Positions 24,766 to 34,094 of a stretch of 64,000 nucleotides of DNA are shown here, piece after piece (the first letter of the stretch is position 1; each line of letters begins with the position of its first letter). The notes beneath the pieces are model-generated. The model saw only the letters and a list, made by a program, of their open reading frames with translations, had not been told where the DNA came from and made no database searches. The stretch covers positions 160,440 to 224,439 of the forward strand of contig NZ_JBAWJZ010000007.1 of assembly GCF_043876835.1 (NCBI RefSeq). Direction: 5' to 3'. The DNA is from Yeosuana sp043876835 (GTDB lineage Bacteria > Bacteroidota > Bacteroidia > Flavobacteriales > Flavobacteriaceae). The translations under genes and the position numbers were made by a program.

Positions 24766-26337
24766 TTATGTTATTAACGGAAGCTTTATGGTAAATGTGC
24801 TTCCTTTATCTTTTTCACTTTCTACTTTTACATGACCTTGGTGGTCATCTACAATTCGTTTAACATACGCCAGACCAAGACCATGACCTTTAACGTTATG
24901 TATATTTCCAGTGTGTTCTCTATAAAATTTTTCAAACACACGCTTTTGGGCAGCTTTACTCATTCCGCTACCATGATCTTTTATTTTTAACAGAATGTTG
25001 GTTCCAACATTTTCTGTGTACACTTCAATTTCTGGTGCTTGTGGCGAATATTTAATCGCATTATCCAGAATATTAACTATCACATTGGTAAAATGTGTTT
25101 CGTTAGCCAAGACTGAAGATTTTTCTGCTTCAAGAAAAGTTTTTATATGTCCTTTTCTGTCTTCAACAATCAATTCTACATGCGTAATGGCATCGTTAAT
25201 TAAATCGTGTAACTTAACTCTGTCTTTACTAATGTTAAGTTCATTTTTTTCTAGTTTAGATATTCTTAATACGTTTTCAACCTGTGCATGCATCCGCTTG
25301 TTTTCTTCTTTTATCATATTAAGATAACATATCACCTTTTCTTTATCATCAATAATTTTAGGATTTTTAATCGCATCAAGAGCTAAGTTTATAGTAGCTA
25401 TTGGTGTTTTAAATTCATGTGTCATGTTGTTAATAAAATCTGTTTTTATTTGCGAGATTTTACGTTGTTTAACTAACTGATACAAGGCACTTGAATATGC
25501 TAAAATTATAATAGATGTAAAAATTACAGATAAAAATATCATTCCTATTATGGATGATAAAATAAATTTATTATCATCAGGAAAACTTACCCAAAGCTTA
25601 TAATTACTTTGATTGTTTTCATCATAAAAAATAGGCACATTATAGGTTGATTCTAAATTTTTTTCAAAACCATCGCTATGCACTTTAGTAGCTAAATCAT
25701 TTCCATAAATGGCAAATTCAAAATTTAAGTCAATTTTATCTTCTTTAAGTTTTTTACTTAAAAGACTTGAAATTTGTTCTTTTGTTACGCGCTGATATAC
25801 AGGTAATGTTTTTGTATAAGCTTTAAAGGTTTTCTCAAAATAGTTTCTTTCTGCATCTAGCAATCTGCCACTGTTTATAATATTAACAATGGGTGACTTT
25901 TTTAAATCTTTATTAGAAATATCATCATTTTTATAAACTTCAAGATTTGAGCTTCCAATGATACTTTTAATATTAGAACTATCTATTCCAATGTCAAAGA
26001 GCGATGAAGATAATTTATAGTTCTCTTCTAAAACTCCACTTTTATATATAAGTGTTTCTTTTGTATTGTTATTCTGTTGATAAATAAACAATTGCGAAAC
26101 TGAAACTGAATCAACATCTTTATCACTTATTAATTTTTGATACTTTTCAAAATATGTATCTAATTCATTGTCCTCAATTGCATTGGAAACGTAACTCAAC
26201 GCTTTTTTTACGTTGAATTCAAATCGTTCCTTTTCATTCTTAACAGAATCTTTAATATAATATGCCTGAACAAATATGATTCCTATAAGAGACATACTCA
26301 TTAATAGAACCAATAGGACAAATATTCTCTTGCTCAT
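24766..26337 (-). CDS. Membrane sensor histidine kinase
   Basis: 523 residues. Membrane segment 1 at about 5-26, a periplasmic sensor domain of about 230 residues, membrane segment 2 at about 260-285 (IIGMIFLSVIFTSIIILAY), no clear HAMP, then the dimerisation box with His in MTHEFKTPIATI and an ATP-binding domain with N-box NILDNAIKYSP, G1 KDHGSGM and G2 GHGLGLAYVKRI. It is upstream of its regulator. The sensor domain has no family I recognise; the signal is unknown. RprX-like overall. Confidence 0.93.
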   Translation of the reverse strand: MSKRIFVLLVLLMSMSLIGIIFVQAYYIKDSVKNEKERFEFNVKKALSYVSNAIEDNELDTYFEKYQKLISDKDVDSVSVSQLFIYQQNNNTKETLIYKSGVLEENYKLSSSLFDIGIDSSNIKSIIGSSNLEVYKNDDISNKDLKKSPIVNIINSGRLLDAERNYFEKTFKAYTKTLPVYQRVTKEQISSLLSKKLKEDKIDLNFEFAIYGNDLATKVHSDGFEKNLESTYNVPIFYDENNQSNYKLWVSFPDDNKFILSSIIGMIFLSVIFTSIIILAYSSALYQLVKQRKISQIKTDFINNMTHEFKTPIATINLALDAIKNPKIIDDKEKVICYLNMIKEENKRMHAQVENVLRISKLEKNELNISKDRVKLHDLINDAITHVELIVEDRKGHIKTFLEAEKSSVLANETHFTNVIVNILDNAIKYSPQAPEIEVYTENVGTNILLKIKDHGSGMSKAAQKRVFEKFYREHTGNIHNVKGHGLGLAYVKRIVDDHQGHVKVESEKDKGSTFTIKLPLIT

Positions 26338-26346
26338 TGTTCAAAA

Positions 26347-26404
26347 TTAACATTTTAACATTTAGCTATCTTGCGTTTTAACCTTACATTAACAAAAATG
26401 TTAA
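26347..26404 (-). promoter_or_regulatory. Candidate operator of the two-component operon
   Basis: Two head-to-tail copies of TTAACATT (26347-26354 and 26355-26362) and a perfect inverted repeat TTAACA-AAAA-TGTTAA (26389-26404), all within 70 bp upstream of the kinase start. OmpR-type regulators bind direct repeats, so autoregulation is plausible. Confidence 0.4.
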
Positions 26405-26417
26405 AATTTAAGAATTA

Positions 26418-27002
26418 TTAAACATTTTCAAGAATTTTCTTATGTATTTTAGCTACTTGTTTTTTTGTTTTTTCTAGTTCTGAATTTATAATTACAAAAT
26501 TAGAAAGCTTTGTTTTTTCCTCGTCACTCCATTGATTTTTCATAATAGCCTCAATCTTTTCCAAAGAGGTATTGTCTCTATTTAATAGACGTTTTATTTT
26601 TAATTCTTTTGGTGCTGTTACTGTAATTACATAGTGGCATTGCTTATAACTGCCATTTTCAAACAAAATAGCAGCTTCTTTAATAACATATGAAGATTGT
26701 TGCTTTAAGACCCACTTTTTAAAATGAATGCCAACTTTTGGATGTATTATTGCATTCATTTTTTCTAAGCATGCTTTATCATTAAAAATGGTTTTTGCAA
26801 TAAATGGTTTATTTAATATTCCATTTACGTATGCATCATCACCAAACAAAGTAATAAGTTTTCTTTTAATAATTTTTGATGAAGACATTAATTTTTTAGC
26901 CTCTTCATCTGCAATATAAACAGGAACTCCTAAAGCATGAAACATGTTTGCCACGGTTGTTTTACCACTTCCAATACCGCCTGTAAGTCCAACTATTTTC
27001 AT
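26418..27002 (-). CDS. coaE: Dephospho-CoA kinase
   Basis: 194 residues, last step of coenzyme A synthesis. P-loop GLTGGIGSGKTTVA at the N-terminus, YIADEEAKKLM, then INAIIHP-like stretch MNAIIHPKVGIHF, VIKEAAILFENGSYK and LNRDNTSLEKIEAIM are typical. Lies 16 bp after the YbbR-like gene in the same direction. Confidence 0.96.
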   Translation of the reverse strand: MKIVGLTGGIGSGKTTVANMFHALGVPVYIADEEAKKLMSSSKIIKRKLITLFGDDAYVNGILNKPFIAKTIFNDKACLEKMNAIIHPKVGIHFKKWVLKQQSSYVIKEAAILFENGSYKQCHYVITVTAPKELKIKRLLNRDNTSLEKIEAIMKNQWSDEEKTKLSNFVIINSELEKTKKQVAKIHKKILENV

Positions 27003-27018
27003 GTTTTTTAGTGATTGC

Positions 27019-27984
27019 TTATTCAGTTATAATAAACTCAATATGTTGCTGATTAATTTTAGCTGTTTTAACCTTATTGGTAATTTTATTTAACTCTGGT
27101 AACAAAAATGTTTGACTGTTATTAACTTTACTAAAATCGCAGATTACTTTAAAATCTTTAGCAGAAATTTCATTAAAGTTATTTAGACTAGTATAATAAA
27201 TAACATTAATAGTTTTTGGGAAATATTTAATACTCAAACTATCTGGAATATTTATTAATATGATTGGCACTTTTAAACTTCCTTCAGTAAATTTTTCAAC
27301 TTTCAAGCTTAAATTTACTTCTTCATTTGAAAAAATTAAATCCTTATTGTTTTTTGGGATTTTTAGTTTCACAACCTTTAAAATATCTGATTTTATATTT
27401 TCTAAAGCAATTTTTTCAATTTCTATACTTTTAATATTAACTAACATGTCATTTGGTCCAACTATTTGAATGGAATCTGGTTCAACTTTAATAGAATTAA
27501 ACGCATCAAAACCTGGGCTAAAACTAATTTGATCACTAACAATTACAGGAACTTTTTTTATCAAATTTACATCATATTTAAAATAAAGTTCATCAGGACT
27601 CACATTAAGTAATTCTACTTGATTTCCAAATTCGGACTCACTATTAATAAAAACTTTAGATTTATCCCAAATATATTGAGCTCCTTTTCTTTTAACATCT
27701 TTTGAAAAATCTATAGTTATTTCTGGCTTAGACAGATAGTATTTAAGCCAATTAAACCCATGTGTTCTTAAAGTAATGTTTAGCTTAGTATTTGAATCAT
27801 TTAAGATAACATATTCCTTAGGAACATTAATTTTATTAATAGTAAAAACAATTGTGTTAGTATATTCCTTTGATAATTTTGAGAAAATTAAAATTAAAAA
27901 TGACAGTAATAAAAATAAAAAAAACACATTAATTTTTTTGTTCTTAATGCCTGTAATAATATTTCTTTTTAATTTTTTTATCAT
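27019..27984 (-). CDS. YbbR-like domain protein
   Basis: 321 residues. Short cytoplasmic N-terminus, one membrane anchor (about 19-38), then an extracytoplasmic region with repeated beta units of the YbbR kind (KVPVIVSDQISFSPGFDAFNS; SIQIVGPNDMLVNIKSIE, seen in parts). YbbR/CdaR proteins regulate diadenylate cyclase in Gram-positives, but no cdaA gene is adjacent here. Overlaps the glycosyltransferase gene by four bases; same operon. Confidence 0.8.
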   Translation of the reverse strand: MIKKLKRNIITGIKNKKINVFFLFLLLSFLILIFSKLSKEYTNTIVFTINKINVPKEYVILNDSNTKLNITLRTHGFNWLKYYLSKPEITIDFSKDVKRKGAQYIWDKSKVFINSESEFGNQVELLNVSPDELYFKYDVNLIKKVPVIVSDQISFSPGFDAFNSIKVEPDSIQIVGPNDMLVNIKSIEIEKIALENIKSDILKVVKLKIPKNNKDLIFSNEEVNLSLKVEKFTEGSLKVPIILINIPDSLSIKYFPKTINVIYYTSLNNFNEISAKDFKVICDFSKVNNSQTFLLPELNKITNKVKTAKINQQHIEFIITE

Positions 27985-28991
27985 TTTAATTTAAAAAATA
28001 ATTCAGGGAAAATCGTTTCAGGACTTTTGTTTCTATTCAGCAATATCATGACATTCGATTTTAAAAACCCATAACCATAACCCAAAAATTGAACTAAAAT
28101 TGCCAATAATGTAAGTAATGACACCATTAAATTTTTAGTTGACATTAAAGCCAAAATAAAAGCTATAATAAAGTACAATATAAAAATGAATAAGACCCAT
28201 TTAATATTTATTAAAAATAAAGCTAAAGCAGCTAAAAAGCCTAAACAAAATAATGAAGGAAACCAATAAGTGATTTTTTTTGTGCTTGGATGCCAAAGGT
28301 TTAAAATAGGTCTAACCTTTCCAAATTTATATACTTGTTTATAAAAATTTTGCCACGAAATGCGCCTTTTATGAAACACATAAGCTTCAGGTATTAATTT
28401 TGTTTTATAACCTAAATTCCAAAGTCTAATGGTTAAATCTGGATCTTCTCCTGGGTGAATTCTTCCAAAACCTTTTGAATCTTCAAATGCATTTTTAGAA
28501 ATCCCCATATTAAAACTTCTTGGTTGAAATCTGTCCACACTATTTTTATTTCCACGAATGCCACCTGTTGTGATGAATGACGTCATAGAAAAATTTATGG
28601 CTTTTTGAAGATTTGTAAATGATTCGTGTGCTGTATCCGGACCACCAAAACAATCTACATAATCTGATTTTAAACTTTTGGAAACCTCATCTAAGTAATT
28701 AGATGGCAAAATACAATCTGAATCTAAAATGATAAAATAATTTCCCTTGGCATGTTTCATTCCATAGTTTCTGGAATCACCAGGACCTGAATTTTCTTTA
28801 AAAAAATATGAAATATTGAGCTTTTCTTTAAAACCCTCAACTAAATCCTTAGATGAAATATTAGAACCGTCTTCAACAATTACAATTTCATAATTTTCTA
28901 TGGTTTTTAACTCTGTGAAACTTTGCAAAAGTTCATGTATTTCGTCTGGACGATTAAAAACGGGTATAATAAATGAAAACTGTAGTTGCAT
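27981..28991 (-). CDS. Glycosyltransferase family 2, membrane-associated
   Basis: 336 residues from the ATG at 28991 (MQLQFSFIIPVFNRPDE); a start seven codons earlier would read into the fabI terminator. GT-A fold with SFIIPVFNRP, EDGSN, the metal-binding motif LDSDC, and a HPGEDPDLTIRLWNLGYK acceptor-side motif. Two or three membrane helices at the C-terminus (about 240-325). Transfers a sugar from a nucleotide donor; acceptor unknown. First gene of a run with YbbR-like, coaE and the two-component system. Confidence 0.88.
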   Translation of the reverse strand: MQLQFSFIIPVFNRPDEIHELLQSFTELKTIENYEIVIVEDGSNISSKDLVEGFKEKLNISYFFKENSGPGDSRNYGMKHAKGNYFIILDSDCILPSNYLDEVSKSLKSDYVDCFGGPDTAHESFTNLQKAINFSMTSFITTGGIRGNKNSVDRFQPRSFNMGISKNAFEDSKGFGRIHPGEDPDLTIRLWNLGYKTKLIPEAYVFHKRRISWQNFYKQVYKFGKVRPILNLWHPSTKKITYWFPSLFCLGFLAALALFLINIKWVLFIFILYFIIAFILALMSTKNLMVSLLTLLAILVQFLGYGYGFLKSNVMILLNRNKSPETIFPELFFKLK

Positions 28992-29010
28992 ATCACAAAA
29001 GTAACTAATC

Positions 29011-29043
29011 AAAACAAAAAAGCCACCTTTAAAAAGTGGCTCT
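29011..29043 (-). terminator. Intrinsic terminator after fabI
   Basis: Stem AGCCAC (29021-29026) / GTGGCT (29036-29041) with a T-rich run on the minus strand (complement of 29011-29020). Confidence 0.8.
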
Positions 29044-29066
29044 TTTTATCTGTTTAAAAAATATTT

Positions 29067-29882
29067 TTATTCACCTACAAAGGTGCTCATAACGGCATCA
29101 CTCACACCCATATTACTAAAACCACCATCGTTATAAAGGTTTTGTAAAGTAACACGTTTTGTAAGGTCGCTAAATAATGTTACGGTATAATTTGCACAAT
29201 CTAAAGCTGTAGCATTACCAAGTGGAGACATTTTATCTGCATAAGCAATAAAACCATCAAATCCTTTTACGCCACTTCCTGCAGTAGTAGGTGTTGGAGA
29301 TTGTGAAATCGTATTTACACGAACCTTTTTATCTCTTCCAAAGAAATACCCAAAACTACGTGCAATACTTTCTAAATATGCTTTATTATCAGCCATATCG
29401 TTATAATCTGGAAATACACGTTGTGCAGCCATATAACTTAACGCCACAATACTTCCCCACTCGTTCATAGCATCTGCTTTATAAAGCGTTTGCATTACTT
29501 TATGAAATGACATTGCAGAAACGTCTGTTCCTTTTTGTGTCCATTCATAATTTTGATCTGTATAATGTTTACCTTTACGAACGTTGATAGACATTCCAAT
29601 TGAATGCAAAACAAAATCAATTTTACCGCCAAGAATTTCCATTGATTTAGCTACTAAATTTTCTAAATCTTCTATAGATGTTGCGTCAGCAGGAATAATT
29701 TGAGAACCTGTTTTTTCTGCTAATTCGTTAATTTGCCCCATACGCATAGCTACTGGCGCATTTGTTAAAACAAACTGACCTCCTTCTTCATGAACTCGTT
29801 CAGCAGTTTTCCAAGCAATTGAATTTGAGTCTAAAGCTCCAAAAATGATTCCTTTCTTTCCTTTTAGTAAATTGTATGACAT
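29067..29882 (-). CDS. fabI: Enoyl-ACP reductase [NADH]
   Basis: 271 residues. Last reductive step of each fatty acid elongation cycle. N-terminal GKKGIIFGALDSNSIAWKTAE holds the nucleotide-binding loop in its divergent FabI form. The catalytic Tyr-x6-Lys is YNDMADNK in VFPDYNDMADNKAYLES. SQSPTPTTAGSGVKGFD is the substrate-lid region. Monocistronic, with its own terminator and a -7 box. Confidence 0.96.
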   Translation of the reverse strand: MSYNLLKGKKGIIFGALDSNSIAWKTAERVHEEGGQFVLTNAPVAMRMGQINELAEKTGSQIIPADATSIEDLENLVAKSMEILGGKIDFVLHSIGMSINVRKGKHYTDQNYEWTQKGTDVSAMSFHKVMQTLYKADAMNEWGSIVALSYMAAQRVFPDYNDMADNKAYLESIARSFGYFFGRDKKVRVNTISQSPTPTTAGSGVKGFDGFIAYADKMSPLGNATALDCANYTVTLFSDLTKRVTLQNLYNDGGFSNMGVSDAVMSTFVGE

Positions 29883-29930
29883 ATTTAATTTAAGTTTATA
29901 TATATTGGAATAATAATTCTATTTCGGGTT

Positions 29931-29938
29931 CAAAGATA
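29931..29938 (-). promoter_or_regulatory. -7 box of fabI
   Basis: Minus-strand TATCTTTG, a full match to TAnnTTTG, 49 bp before the fabI start. Confidence 0.5.
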
Positions 29939-29942
29939 CTAA

Positions 29943-31595
29943 TTAATTAAGTAATTCTTTAGCATGTGCTATAGCAGAAGATGACATTTCAATGCCTCCC
30001 AACATTTGAGCTATTTCAACAATGCGTTCATCATGATTCAACTTCATCAAGTTGGTTGTTGTAACCTCATTAATATCTTCTTTATATACTTTAAAATGCG
30101 TGTGTCCTTTTGCTGCAATTTGAGGTAAATGAGTAATAGAAATTACCTGCATGGTTTTACTCATAAGCAACATAATATCTCCCATTTTATTAGAGATTTC
30201 ACCAGAAACACCTGTATCAATTTCATCAAAAATAATGGTTGGTAATTGAATATATTTTGAAAGTACCGATTTAATAGCCAACATAATTCTAGACAATTCA
30301 CCGCCCGAAGCAGCCTTTTTCAATTCATTAAACTGTCCGCCTTTATTGGCAGAAAACAAAAAGGAAAGTTCATCTTTTCCATTAGAATAAAAACTATCTC
30401 CAAAAACACAGTCAATTTTGAATTGTGCATTTGGCATACCTAAACTACTTAAAATAGTTTCTAATTGAGTAATTAAATCTGGTATAGCATTTTTTCTGTT
30501 ATTATTAATTTCTTCAGCTATAGCATTTAATTGAATCGTTTTTAATTCAATTTCCTTGCTTTTCTTTTGAATAGTATTATCCAAGTTTTCTGTGATGGAT
30601 ACTTTTTCATCTAAATCATTCTTAATCTTTATAAGTTCTGAAATATCACTAGCTGCATGCTTTTGCATCAAATTATTAATTTTTAATAATTTGGAATTGA
30701 CTTCTTCTAAACGCTTAGGATCCGCTTCAATAGTATCATGCATTCTGTCTATTTCCCTGTAAACATCATCCATTTCTATAAAACTACTCTCTACTCTATT
30801 AAATAAGTCATCATATTTTGTAGAATAGCCTTTTAATTTCAAGAAATTATTTTTTAATTCCTTAAGCGAATTCAATACACCTATTTGCTCATCATTTAAA
30901 AGTAGATATGACTCAGATAATTTTTCTTTTATAGCTTCTACGTTACTTAAAGTTTCATATTCTTCTTCAAGTAATGCAAGTTCTCCTTCAATAAGATTTG
31001 CTTCTATTAATTCATTTAACAAAAATGAATTATAATCGTGTTCTTTTATCGCCTCAGCCTGAAAAACCAATAATTCCTTAAGTTCTTTTTGAAGTTTTTT
31101 AAAATCTTTTAATTCTAATTTATACTGCTGAAGGATTTCATCATTTTTTGCCAAGGCATCAATAACCTGAAACTGAAACTCATTACTTACCAATTGCATG
31201 GTTTGGTGTTGTGAATGAATATCGATTAAACGCTCACCAATGATTTGTAAATTATTAAGATTAACAGGCGAATCATTAACAAATGCTCTAGATTTTCCCG
31301 ATGGTAAAATTTCTCTTCGTATGATTGTTTGATCTTCATAATCGCAATCTTCGGCTTCAAAAAGTGATTTAAGATTATAATTGGACACATCAAAAACTGC
31401 TTCAATAATACATTTTTGAGAGGTGTCTTTTAAACTGCTTAAATCTGCGCGTTTCCCAAGAATTAAAGATAGACCACCTAATAGTATTGATTTTCCAGCA
31501 CCTGTTTCTCCTGTTATTATTGAAAGTCCATTATTGAAATCAACATGAAGATTATCAATTAAAGCGTAATTCTGTATGGATAGTGAGGTTAGCAA
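29943..31595 (-). CDS. recN: DNA repair protein RecN
   Basis: 550 residues, SMC-like ATPase of double-strand break repair. Walker A ITGETGAGKSIL near the start, long coiled coils (about 150-360), signature AASGGELSRIMLAIK, Walker B PTIIFDEIDTGVSGE and the D/H-loop ISITHLPQIAAKGH. Last gene of the bamD-rpoZ-coaBC-porD-recN group, 64 bp after porD. Confidence 0.96.
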   Translation of the reverse strand: MLTSLSIQNYALIDNLHVDFNNGLSIITGETGAGKSILLGGLSLILGKRADLSSLKDTSQKCIIEAVFDVSNYNLKSLFEAEDCDYEDQTIIRREILPSGKSRAFVNDSPVNLNNLQIIGERLIDIHSQHQTMQLVSNEFQFQVIDALAKNDEILQQYKLELKDFKKLQKELKELLVFQAEAIKEHDYNSFLLNELIEANLIEGELALLEEEYETLSNVEAIKEKLSESYLLLNDEQIGVLNSLKELKNNFLKLKGYSTKYDDLFNRVESSFIEMDDVYREIDRMHDTIEADPKRLEEVNSKLLKINNLMQKHAASDISELIKIKNDLDEKVSITENLDNTIQKKSKEIELKTIQLNAIAEEINNNRKNAIPDLITQLETILSSLGMPNAQFKIDCVFGDSFYSNGKDELSFLFSANKGGQFNELKKAASGGELSRIMLAIKSVLSKYIQLPTIIFDEIDTGVSGEISNKMGDIMLLMSKTMQVISITHLPQIAAKGHTHFKVYKEDINEVTTTNLMKLNHDERIVEIAQMLGGIEMSSSAIAHAKELLN

Positions 31596-31659
31596 CTTTG
31601 GTAAACAGGTTTAAAAATTATGAAAACTAAATATAGTTGAGTTTTAAATTTAAAACAAC

Positions 31660-32547
31660 TTAAAACTTAATATTTCTCCATTTACTAGCATAGGTTGGAG
31701 CAACTTTTTGTAAGGTTTCTTGAACACTGGCAATATTCACGTTTGGACCATCGCTAAAAATCTGTTCAATTTCATCAGATTTTGCATCAAAAAAAGTACG
31801 CAAAAGAAATGAATTTGGCCTTCTGCTATTCATGGTTTCAAACTGTTTTAAAGCAGCTGCAATTTGTTCTTTTCCTTGTTTTGCATTTTCACTCATAATA
31901 TCTAACCCATCTCTATGATAACTGTACATAACATCTCTATACTCTTTAAATGTAGGAGATAATATGTTGTCTATCAAAGCAAATCTACTTTGCAAACCAT
32001 CTTCAAGTTTCCATCCTTTATAATTTTCTTGTTGAGAATAATTCACAATAGTTTGTGCTTGTTTTAAATACACATCTCCTCCATTTTCAGAAAAAGAATC
32101 TGCATCTAAAGCCAAAACCATATAAACATGAAATGCAATGGCAGATACTAAATTTGATTCAAATTGAGTAGGGTTAAAAATGAGGTTTTGAAATTCTAAA
32201 TACCTGAAAGTAAAATCTTTATCGTTAACATTATAAAGAGGTGTACTGTATGAAGAACCGTAAACTGGTCTTGAAGATTGCACTTGAATTGTTCCTTGAA
32301 ACGCTTCGACACTATAATCGCTTATGCTTATAACCATGCTACAATTGATTCTTTCTTGCGGTGCAAAAACTCTATTAGTCCACTTGGTATTATTAACAAA
32401 CTCGGTTAATTGCTTTTCTAAAGTTTTGAAAATAGTTAAGTTTTCATTTCCTGTTTGTTGAGCATTCACTACAACACTACAATTAAGTTCTTGAGAAAAA
32501 CTTGTTAAACTCAAAGAAAGAAATAAAATAAATAAGATGTTACGCAT
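31660..32547 (-). CDS. porD: Type IX secretion system protein PorD (DUF4835)
   Basis: 295 residues with a signal peptide (about 1-18, ending TSFSQ). QELNCSVVVNAQQTGNENLTIFKTLEK opens the DUF4835 domain (seen in parts). RPVYGSSYSTPLYNVNDKDF and DADSFSENGGDVYLKQAQ are conserved in this family. PorD was identified among genes needed for the Porphyromonas/Flavobacterium secretion system, though its exact part is not settled. Overlaps the coaBC end by eight bases. The gene place between coaBC and recN is usual in Bacteroidota. Confidence 0.88.
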   Translation of the reverse strand: MRNILFILFLSLSLTSFSQELNCSVVVNAQQTGNENLTIFKTLEKQLTEFVNNTKWTNRVFAPQERINCSMVISISDYSVEAFQGTIQVQSSRPVYGSSYSTPLYNVNDKDFTFRYLEFQNLIFNPTQFESNLVSAIAFHVYMVLALDADSFSENGGDVYLKQAQTIVNYSQQENYKGWKLEDGLQSRFALIDNILSPTFKEYRDVMYSYHRDGLDIMSENAKQGKEQIAAALKQFETMNSRRPNSFLLRTFFDAKSDEIEQIFSDGPNVNIASVQETLQKVAPTYASKWRNIKF

Positions 32548-33751
32548 TAATTTGTTTTATAATTTCATTCATTAAATCTTTAGCAACGTCTGCTTTAGAT
32601 TTTAATTGAAATTCGTTTACTTTTTGTTTATCATCAATAAAAGTGACTTTATTGGTGTCTGATTTAAAACCTGCACCTTTATCGTTTAACGAATTTAAAA
32701 CAATTAAATTTAAATTCTTAGTTTTTAATTTTCCTTTTGCATTTTCTAATTCGTCATTAGTTTCCAACGCAAAACCAACTAAATATTGTTTCTTTTTAAT
32801 AGCTCCTAAAGACGCTAAAATATCTTTAGTTTTTTCTAATTCTAACGTTAACGTATTTTCTTTCTTTTTTATTTTTTGAGAAGCAACATGTTTTGGCTTA
32901 AAATCGGCAACAGCAGCAGAAAGTATGGCAATATCTATATCATTAAAATAGCTATGAACCGCATTATACATGTCATCGGCAGAAATAATAGGTACTATTT
33001 TAATAAAGCTATGAGAAATGGTTTGCGAAGTTGGTCCAGATATTAAAATAACCTCAGCACCTAAATTTGCAGCTTGTTTTGCTATTTCAAAACCCATTTT
33101 CCCACTTGAATGATTGCCAATAAACCTTACTGGATCAATGGCCTCGTAGGTTGGACCTGCTGTAATAAGTACTTTTTTACCTTTTAGAGGAAGTTTGTCT
33201 AAAATATCATGTTCAAGAAATGACATAATATCTTCTGGCTCTGACATTCTACCTTCACCCACTAATCCACTCGCTAATTCTCCACTAGTTGCAGGAATCA
33301 TAATGTTTCCAAAACTTTTTAATACATTAAAAGACCGTAGAGTGGTTGGATGCTTATACATATCTAAATCCATCGCCGGAGCAAAATACACTGGGCATTT
33401 AGCTGACAAATAAGTTGCTAATAATAAATTATCGCAAACACCATTTGCCATTTTAGATAATGTATTTGCTGTGGCTGGAGCTATGATCATTAAATCTGCC
33501 CAAAGCCCTAAATCTACATGACTATTCCACACATCATTATCATCATCCTCTGAAGTAAATGATGAGAAAACCGGATTTTTTGAAAGTGTTGATAAGGTTA
33601 AAGGTGTAACAAATTCTTTTGAAGTTGGTGTCATCACAACTTTTACGTTGGCTCCAGCTTTCACAAATAACCTAACTAATGAAGCTGTTTTATAAGCGGC
33701 TATACCGGCACTAATGCCTAAAAGTATATTTTTGCCGCTTAATATTGACAT
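32540..33751 (-). CDS. coaBC: Bifunctional phosphopantothenoylcysteine decarboxylase / phosphopantothenate-cysteine ligase
   Basis: 403 residues. CoaC flavoprotein half (about 1-180): GISAGIAAYKTASLVR, His in NSHVDLGLWAD, APATANTLSKMANG, and the active-site loop APAMDLDMYKHP. CoaB half (about 190-400): VLITAGPTYEAIDPVRFIGN, SSGKMGFEIA, AAVADFKP. Two steps of coenzyme A synthesis; coaE is also in this window. Eight bases after rpoZ. Confidence 0.97.
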   Translation of the reverse strand: MSILSGKNILLGISAGIAAYKTASLVRLFVKAGANVKVVMTPTSKEFVTPLTLSTLSKNPVFSSFTSEDDDNDVWNSHVDLGLWADLMIIAPATANTLSKMANGVCDNLLLATYLSAKCPVYFAPAMDLDMYKHPTTLRSFNVLKSFGNIMIPATSGELASGLVGEGRMSEPEDIMSFLEHDILDKLPLKGKKVLITAGPTYEAIDPVRFIGNHSSGKMGFEIAKQAANLGAEVILISGPTSQTISHSFIKIVPIISADDMYNAVHSYFNDIDIAILSAAVADFKPKHVASQKIKKKENTLTLELEKTKDILASLGAIKKKQYLVGFALETNDELENAKGKLKTKNLNLIVLNSLNDKGAGFKSDTNKVTFIDDKQKVNEFQLKSKADVAKDLMNEIIKQINA

Positions 33752-33758
33752 GGTGAAA

Positions 33759-34094
33759 TTATTCCTGAGTTTCTTCCTCAGTATTTCTAAAATAAATTTT
33801 ATCTGTTAGCCATTCTTGAACAGCTAATGCATGAGGTTTTGGCAATTTTTCATAAAATTTAGAAACCTCAATTTGCTCTTTATTTTCAAAAATTTCTTCA
33901 AGACTATCATTGTAAGTAGCAAACTCTTCTAACTTATCAATTAATTCTTTTTTAATTTCTGAGTTAATTTGCTCAGCACGTCTAGAAATTATTGATATAG
34001 ACTCATAGATGTTTTCTGTAGCTTCATCTATTTGGTTTCTGTCATACGTAATTGTATTTACAGGAGCGTTGGTTTTTTTTAAATCTATCTTCAT
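33759..34094 (-). CDS. rpoZ: RNA polymerase omega subunit (Bacteroidota Rpb6/RpoZ type)
   Basis: 111 residues. The segment TENIYESISIISRRAEQINSE is the omega/Rpb6 core in the form used by Bacteroidota; it is followed by an acidic helical extension and PKPHALAVQEWLTDKIYFRN. Binds beta-prime and aids polymerase assembly (family knowledge). Its place between bamD and coaBC is standard in this phylum, mirroring the rpoZ-coaBC link in many bacteria. Its start overlaps the bamD stop by one base. Confidence 0.85.
   Translation of the reverse strand: MKIDLKKTNAPVNTITYDRNQIDEATENIYESISIISRRAEQINSEIKKELIDKLEEFATYNDSLEEIFENKEQIEVSKFYEKLPKPHALAVQEWLTDKIYFRNTEEETQE

Noticed and set aside
24995..25327. 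110-codon plus-strand ORF opposite the histidine kinase
   Set aside because: Antisense to the conserved kinase core; no homology features.
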